Shown here piece after piece: positions 59,430 through 64,000 of a stretch of 64,000 nucleotides of DNA (the stretch's first letter is position 1; every line of letters starts with the position of its first letter). The translations under genes and the position numbers were made by a program. Source of the DNA: Isoetes taiwanensis (taxonomy: Eukaryota > Streptophyta > Lycopodiopsida > Isoetales > Isoetaceae); the NCBI GenBank assembly GCA_021234155.1, contig JAJEKV010000059.1, forward strand, positions 1,533,844 through 1,597,843, read 5' to 3'. Below the pieces are notes generated by a model. That model ran no database searches and was not told the DNA's origin. It saw nothing but the letters and a program-made list of their open reading frames with translations.

Positions 59430-60323
59430 TAGAATTTCAGCTTTATAAGTTGAATAAACCTTCATGAGAAGCAGTGGCAGTGAAGGTCAGATGAGTGCAG
59501 TACTTTTATGAGAAGCAGTGGCAGTAAAAGTGCTTGAGAATATTGTCTCATGAACATAATAATTGTTGAAGATCAAATAAGAAATTATTATCTTAGTCAT
59601 GAGGTGAGAAGGTGATTGCCTAGGTTATTATTTATCCGGGCGACTTCCAGTGAATAATACAAGTGCATGGGTGTCTTGCCAAAGGTTACAAGATCACAAT
59701 GTCTAAGGTTGGTCGGATCATCCAAACATTTGAAGTTATTTCTTGTTTTATTAAAACATAAGGTTCAATGGTTGAGAAAGCTAATTCCTACAACATGCAT
59801 GTGGGATAATTTGAGAAGTGCGAATTTCCATGCATGTGGGATATTGAAGCACACGGGTTTGCTCTAAGTTTAGAAAGCTATTTCGACTCCTACACCGGGT
59901 ATGATTGTGGATAAGCTGAAGAAGGGAAAATATAATCTTGCGGGTGCGTGCGAGAGATGGGGTGCGCGTCATAGTATGCACTGGATATGAGTAATCCGGC
60001 ATTTGAAGGTCAACTGCTGCTGGAATCGAGTTAATGGCTCAAAACTTCATATAAATCATTAGCCTATGGTTTATATGTTCAATGATTTATGACTTGTATA
60101 GGAATAAGTTGGTACTCTAGATTTATATTGACATAGAACTTATTGGCTTGAATTATTTTGAGAATGATTGACCATATTGTGGCTTCTCAAAATTACTATG
60201 TATATTGAATGTAAGATGTATAAGCCAACATGTGTGAGTTGATCTTGAGTTAAAGGAAAAGTTTGTGAGAAGGAAAAATCTTGCTAGTCATTAGTAGAAG
60301 TGCTGTGTTTATCTAACCTTACA
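59427..60323 (+). repeat. Copia 2, 3' LTR
   Basis: Starts TGATAGAATTTC and ends CTTACA, followed by the right target duplication CTTGC (60324-60328). Confidence 0.93.
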
Positions 60324-60328
60324 CTTGC

Positions 60329-60960
60329 ATCTAAGCATTTCATAACTCTGAATTCATTAGCAAGATTGGTGAGGCAGTCCCCTAAAATCGGCCATACTTT
60401 AATGAAAAATTCTACGGGGAGCCCATCGGGGCCTGGGCTCTTACCTTTATCCATATCCTTAGCTATATTGTAAAGTTCCATATTGGAAAAAGGCTTAGCA
60501 ATATTTAAGTTATCCTCAGCACTTACCTTGGCTTGAAGTTTGATGAAATTGTCCATAGTAGCTTGGGGGCAGTCCTGATTAGCACCCATTATGTTGGTGA
60601 AGTGAGTGGTTGCGGCCTGCTTAATTTGATTCTCATCCGAAATATCGTTATCTCCAACCTTAATTTCAAAGATATGGTTCCTTTTCGCTCTGCCTTTGGC
60701 TTTGGCAAAGAAGAACTTGGAATTACACCTTTCATCATTTTTGATCTCCCTTATTTTGGCTTTTAGCCTCCAGCCCTCAGCAATTCTGATCTCCTCTTTT
60801 TCAATTTCTCATCTTATGCTGTCTTTTTCCTCCTCTGATGCATTGGGGAGTTTATCCCTCAGGTTTTGGAGGTGGGACATCTTACTAAGGTGAATTGCTT
60901 TTCCCCAATTTTTCAGCCACTCTTTGATTGCTTTGCCACTCTGATCCACCAAAGATATCC
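60329..60960 (-). pseudogene. LINE ORF2, linker and N-terminal reverse transcriptase
   Basis: Encodes the stretch between endonuclease and reverse transcriptase (NSKFFFAKAKGRAKRNHIF, ANQDCPQATMDNFIK) and then the first reverse transcriptase block (KSPGPDGLPVEFFIKVWPIL). The frame runs into the copia target site and resumes at 54227. An in-frame stop is near 60815. Confidence 0.85.
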
Positions 60961-61800
60961 AGCAAAATCGAATCACCGAGTAGGTTTTAGAATCACATAA
61001 CCTCTCATGTTCTAATGTGAGAACTCCTCATGCCCAAAGAAATCATCGCTCAGCTTAAACATGTTTCTTTTTCTGTATCGAAGCTCTTGCCATTATCCTC
61101 GAGCTGTCAGGATAGTGATCCGAAAGATGGCCTTCAGATTCATTCTCAAGAACTCATTCCATAGATTCTCTCGAAGCAGAATCTCGGCTACAAGCAAAGG
61201 GTGGGCCGCCTTTATCACCCAACTAAACGTACGCTTAGTCCCCGCCAAGGTTTAAGTTGTGGCTTCTCGAGTAAGGTCGAGCCACAAGCCTCTCCTCTTG
61301 TTTCACCAGTGGGCTTAAAGTTCCGCTCTTTCATGAAAACTATTATTACCATGTTGAGGTCGCGCCCCCAAGGATGCATTCATCATATTCTATATTATCA
61401 AGATCGGCTTTTACTTTTTTCTCCAAACATCAATCCTTCAGATTATTGTAAAGCATAAATATTAACTAGGAGCCATTTTAATACCAAGAAAAAGTACACA
61501 TAAGAATTTACATCTACCATCTCTTCTACCATTTATCATATAAATATCCGGCAATGTTGAGATCTTTCTTTTCCAGCACCCAATGCCCCAGAAGAATCAT
61601 ATATGTGGATTGACCGTATATCTATAGCTAGGGGAAGGGTCCTACTAATAATGAGTTCGTGATCGAGTCATGAATTTTTTCTCTTTGAGAAAAGAATGTG
61701 GTTAAGAGAAGAAAGGCAACCCTTAGTCTCCGGCTCTTTGATATTGTATACACTTCGGAGGTTCCGGTGTAATGCACACAAGGTCCCTATTCATCAATAT
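60961..61800 (-). pseudogene. LINE endonuclease region, heavily broken
   Basis: By position this should encode the apurinic-type endonuclease that nicks the target DNA. I can read its last motif, GHLSDHYP (near 61103-61127), which matches the S-D-H-x-P catalytic end. The rest is scattered over three frames with many stops, so the start is not placed. Confidence 0.5.
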
Positions 61801-64000
61801 TTATATTTACCTAAAGCCCCTTTGGCCCAGATAGTGCCATTTTCTAGGGCTTGATGCTTGGGCCAAAGTAAAGCTTCTTCTTGCCTCTACCCTTCCTTTT
61901 TCTACCACATTCCAATCCTTGTCATCAATATCAGGAAGATCTCCTATGCTTACACAGGATATACAATCCTCTTCTTGGAATACCAAGGGAACAGGGATCT
62001 TAGGAATAGTGAGAGATGAGGGTACGCATGTATCCATCCCTATGAGAGAGCATGATGTTTTAATGAGGGCAGTCATATCCTCACCAATCACCACCTTTAC
62101 AGGTCACTTTGGTGTATCCCCTAGAAGTAATTGCATTTTGGAGGACACACTTTTTTTATCTTGAGTCTCACTACATTATCCTCTTTAATATCCTTGTTTA
62201 TGCGTTTTTGGAATCCAAAGCACAGCCTGCTTTGGGCACATTAGGAGTACCTTTAAGCTCTTAGATTTGCCCTTTTGGTAGAGTGATGTTGGGATCTAGG
62301 AGTGCATGCATCTTTGATCTGATCTTAATTATCTTTTCGATCCCCGAACATATCCTTTTAGAGATGCCTGCTTGAAGGAAATTAGTTTTGGGCGCAATTT
62401 CAATGACCTCCCCTAAAGATTGAGATGCTGGCGGTAGGTGAGATCGTCGAGGCGGGGGAGGTTAGGAAATGAAAGCCAAGTGGTGAGTCTGGATCTCCCC
62501 GTTCATTCAGGAACCAAAATTTAGGGACCATTTCATAAGATAAAAGTGCATTATGAATAGGATCAAGCTTTCTTCTCAGTCTGTTTAACTCCAAGCTTCG
62601 TCCTTACAAACAATTTGAAGGTATTTTATCCAACAGAATAGACATGATAGGAATGTGCTGGGCCTTAGTAATCCAATTTTGACTTCCAATTGGGGTGGAC
62701 AATTCTCGAGTGAATGAGAATAATGCATATTTGGAGAGAAAATGTAGGGCTGAGAATCATCAAAATTCCAAAAGCAGGATCAATAAATTCCCTAGTAGCT
62801 TTAGGCTTAGACCATCCCACTTGAAATTGATTATCATTCATGAGAACGTTTTATAGGAAAGAAGGGTATGAGAAGGACCTTTTGTTTTGTCGTTCTTCTA
62901 GCTTAGGAATAGGTATGGAATTGCTGATCTTGTTCTCTCGAAATTTTTTGTCTTGGTGGTGATGTTGTTGGAGAGTGAGTTTGACTTCCCCGCATGAGTT
63001 CTCCACCGGTCAGGAGTTAACCTCTCACAGGATTGAAGAAACCATTTGAATCTTTAATCTCACATTTCTTGGCACTTCTTGCTTTTCATTTGGTAAACTT
63101 CAGGTGAAGTGCTAACTCCTTCCAGTAGTTCATTAAGGCGAGCCACGATACGAATATTTTCCTTTCTCTTTCAATGACATGATCTTAGCTTCCTCCCATC
63201 TTAATCAATTTGATACTTGCATTGGATGTTTCCCTTATACCGTCCCATTGGATGATCAAGTTTGCAGGAAGTTCATCCATGAATGCCACGAAAATGCTTG
63301 TTCTTTAGAGGCTGCGACAATTTGTCTTGGTGTGCCCTAGCGAGTGGATTATCAATTTGGCACAATGTATATCCGGTTCTGCCGCGAAGCGAAGGTATTC
63401 GGACCCAATCTCACATCATTGGCTCTCCCTTCCAAGTAATCTTTGTCTATAGTAGCCATCTTTCCTTACATGCGGGATCTTAGGCCTCATCTTGCACCCC
63501 AATGGAAAGGCTGCTTCTAGCGATCCTTCCCCATTTCAAGACTGTGTGATCCCTTTTCAGGAGTTTCCCTAGGCTTTTATCTCTTATTTGTCAACCGGAA
63601 AATGTGAGTCCTCCTCATCCTCAATAATCTTGTCACTTACATTTGGTAGATGTTGAGGCTTTGGTTCTCATGGTGGTCGGGCTAATGGGACTGGAAATTA
63701 GGTTGAGTCCAGACCGAAGAGGCCAGTTATCGAGCCTGAGATCTTAAATTTCCCTATTTTCCCACCCGAGGAGCAGAATGGGTGCCAATAGTTATTTCCC
63801 ACTTCCCCAAGAACCCCCAAAGTGGCCAGTAGAGTGTCGAGAGACCCGAAAAAAGGAAATCCTAAAATTGTAAGTGACCCTACTCGGCGGTATGGGTGGG
63901 GTCCAAGAACAATTCTAGTTTGATGCCAGTGCACCTCAGACCACCGTCAAGATCTCACGATGTTAAGGAGAATTTTGGAGAATTCGAAGAAGGATGCCCA
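61801..64000 (-). pseudogene. LINE ORF1 region, degraded
   Basis: Holds several open pieces on the minus strand: 61807-62094, 62400-62594 and 63698-63934. Near 63320-63370 a piece reads SLGHTKTNC, like the second half of a CCHC zinc knuckle found in plant LINE ORF1. ORF1 proteins bind the element's RNA. No intact frame remains. The call rests mostly on position. Confidence 0.45.

Larger units (their letters stand above)
54233..60323 (+). mobile_element. Ty1/copia retrotransposon 2, nested in the LINE, coding region broken
   Basis: Complete element: LTRs at 54233-55137 and 59427-60323, 5 base target duplication CTTGC, primer-binding site at 55139 and purine tract before the 3' LTR. The coding order is gag, protease region, integrase, reverse transcriptase, RNase H. 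It belongs to the same broad lineage as copia 1 (similar gag start and shared blocks such as SSQIDVLE), but its LTRs are unrelated in sequence. It has more frame breaks than copia 1. Confidence 0.95.
51529..64000 (-). mobile_element. L1-like LINE, minus strand, interrupted by copia 2
   Basis: The 3' end is a poly(A) tail (T8 on the plus strand from 51529). It sits in copy B exactly where copy C reads on uninterrupted (41450). Reading leftward along the minus strand are ORF1-like remains, endonuclease traces, reverse transcriptase, a zinc-binding region and the tail. Copia 2 (54233-60323) splits the reverse transcriptase. Without copia the visible LINE is ~6.4 kb, about the length of a full plant L1 element. 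The 5' end and the left copy of its target duplication would lie beyond 64000. Confidence 0.88.

Noticed and set aside
63283-63483. Plus-strand frame with several cysteines
   Set aside because: It is the reverse of the LINE ORF1 region, where the minus strand shows a zinc-knuckle-like piece.

Overview
This is nuclear DNA of a land plant with a large, transposon-rich genome. The evidence is two nearly complete Ty1/copia retrotransposons, Ty3/gypsy-type LTRs, a plant L1-like LINE, Helitron-like 3' ends, spliced genes, a chloroplast-targeted TSP9-like gene, an F-box gene and exons of a plant PMT-type methyltransferase. Three Replitron-like Rep copies and a DUF7869-like gene point, with modest confidence, to a non-seed plant such as a fern, lycophyte or moss. 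No bacterial, organellar or rRNA gene was seen.

Layout. 1-2493: the 3' end of a gypsy-like element, its LTR and a related diverged LTR. 2494-10196: three head-to-tail copies of a ~2.57 kb unit, each ending near a (GAATA)n microsatellite of different length. 10465-10883: three exon-like segments. 11674-12600: another gypsy-type LTR. 14623-20839: a full-length but broken copia element with a GGAAA target duplication and a 291 bp insert in its 3' LTR. 20845-26502: decayed repeat sequence ending in a minus-strand gypsy-type LTR. 26636-35220: Helitron-like ends, PMT methyltransferase exons (minus) and an intact TSP9-like gene (32443-32718, minus). 36672-37985: an intact F-box gene (minus). 38763-41450: an internally deleted Replitron-like copy (C). 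41993-44047: Helitron-like ends, a copia primer-binding remnant and unrecognised exons. 44420-46180: a broken DUF7869-like gene (minus), abutting Replitron-like copy A (46182-47289). 47677-51528: Replitron-like copy B, which keeps the HUH and tyrosine motifs. 51529-64000: an L1-like LINE (minus) inserted in copy B, itself interrupted by a second copia element (54233-60323, CTTGC target duplication).

How the parts relate. Insertion order on the right side can be read directly: Replitron-like copy B, then the LINE, then the copia element. Copy C gives the empty site for the LINE. The clearest working host genes are the TSP9-like gene and the F-box gene. Nearly all transposon reading frames are broken by one-base shifts or stops, including in copia elements whose LTRs are almost identical. 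That may partly reflect consensus errors in the assembly. The most notable system is the Replitron-like family: an HUH (Y1) Rep domain, a small intron, then a second exon with a SUMO-interaction-like motif and a helical C-terminal domain.
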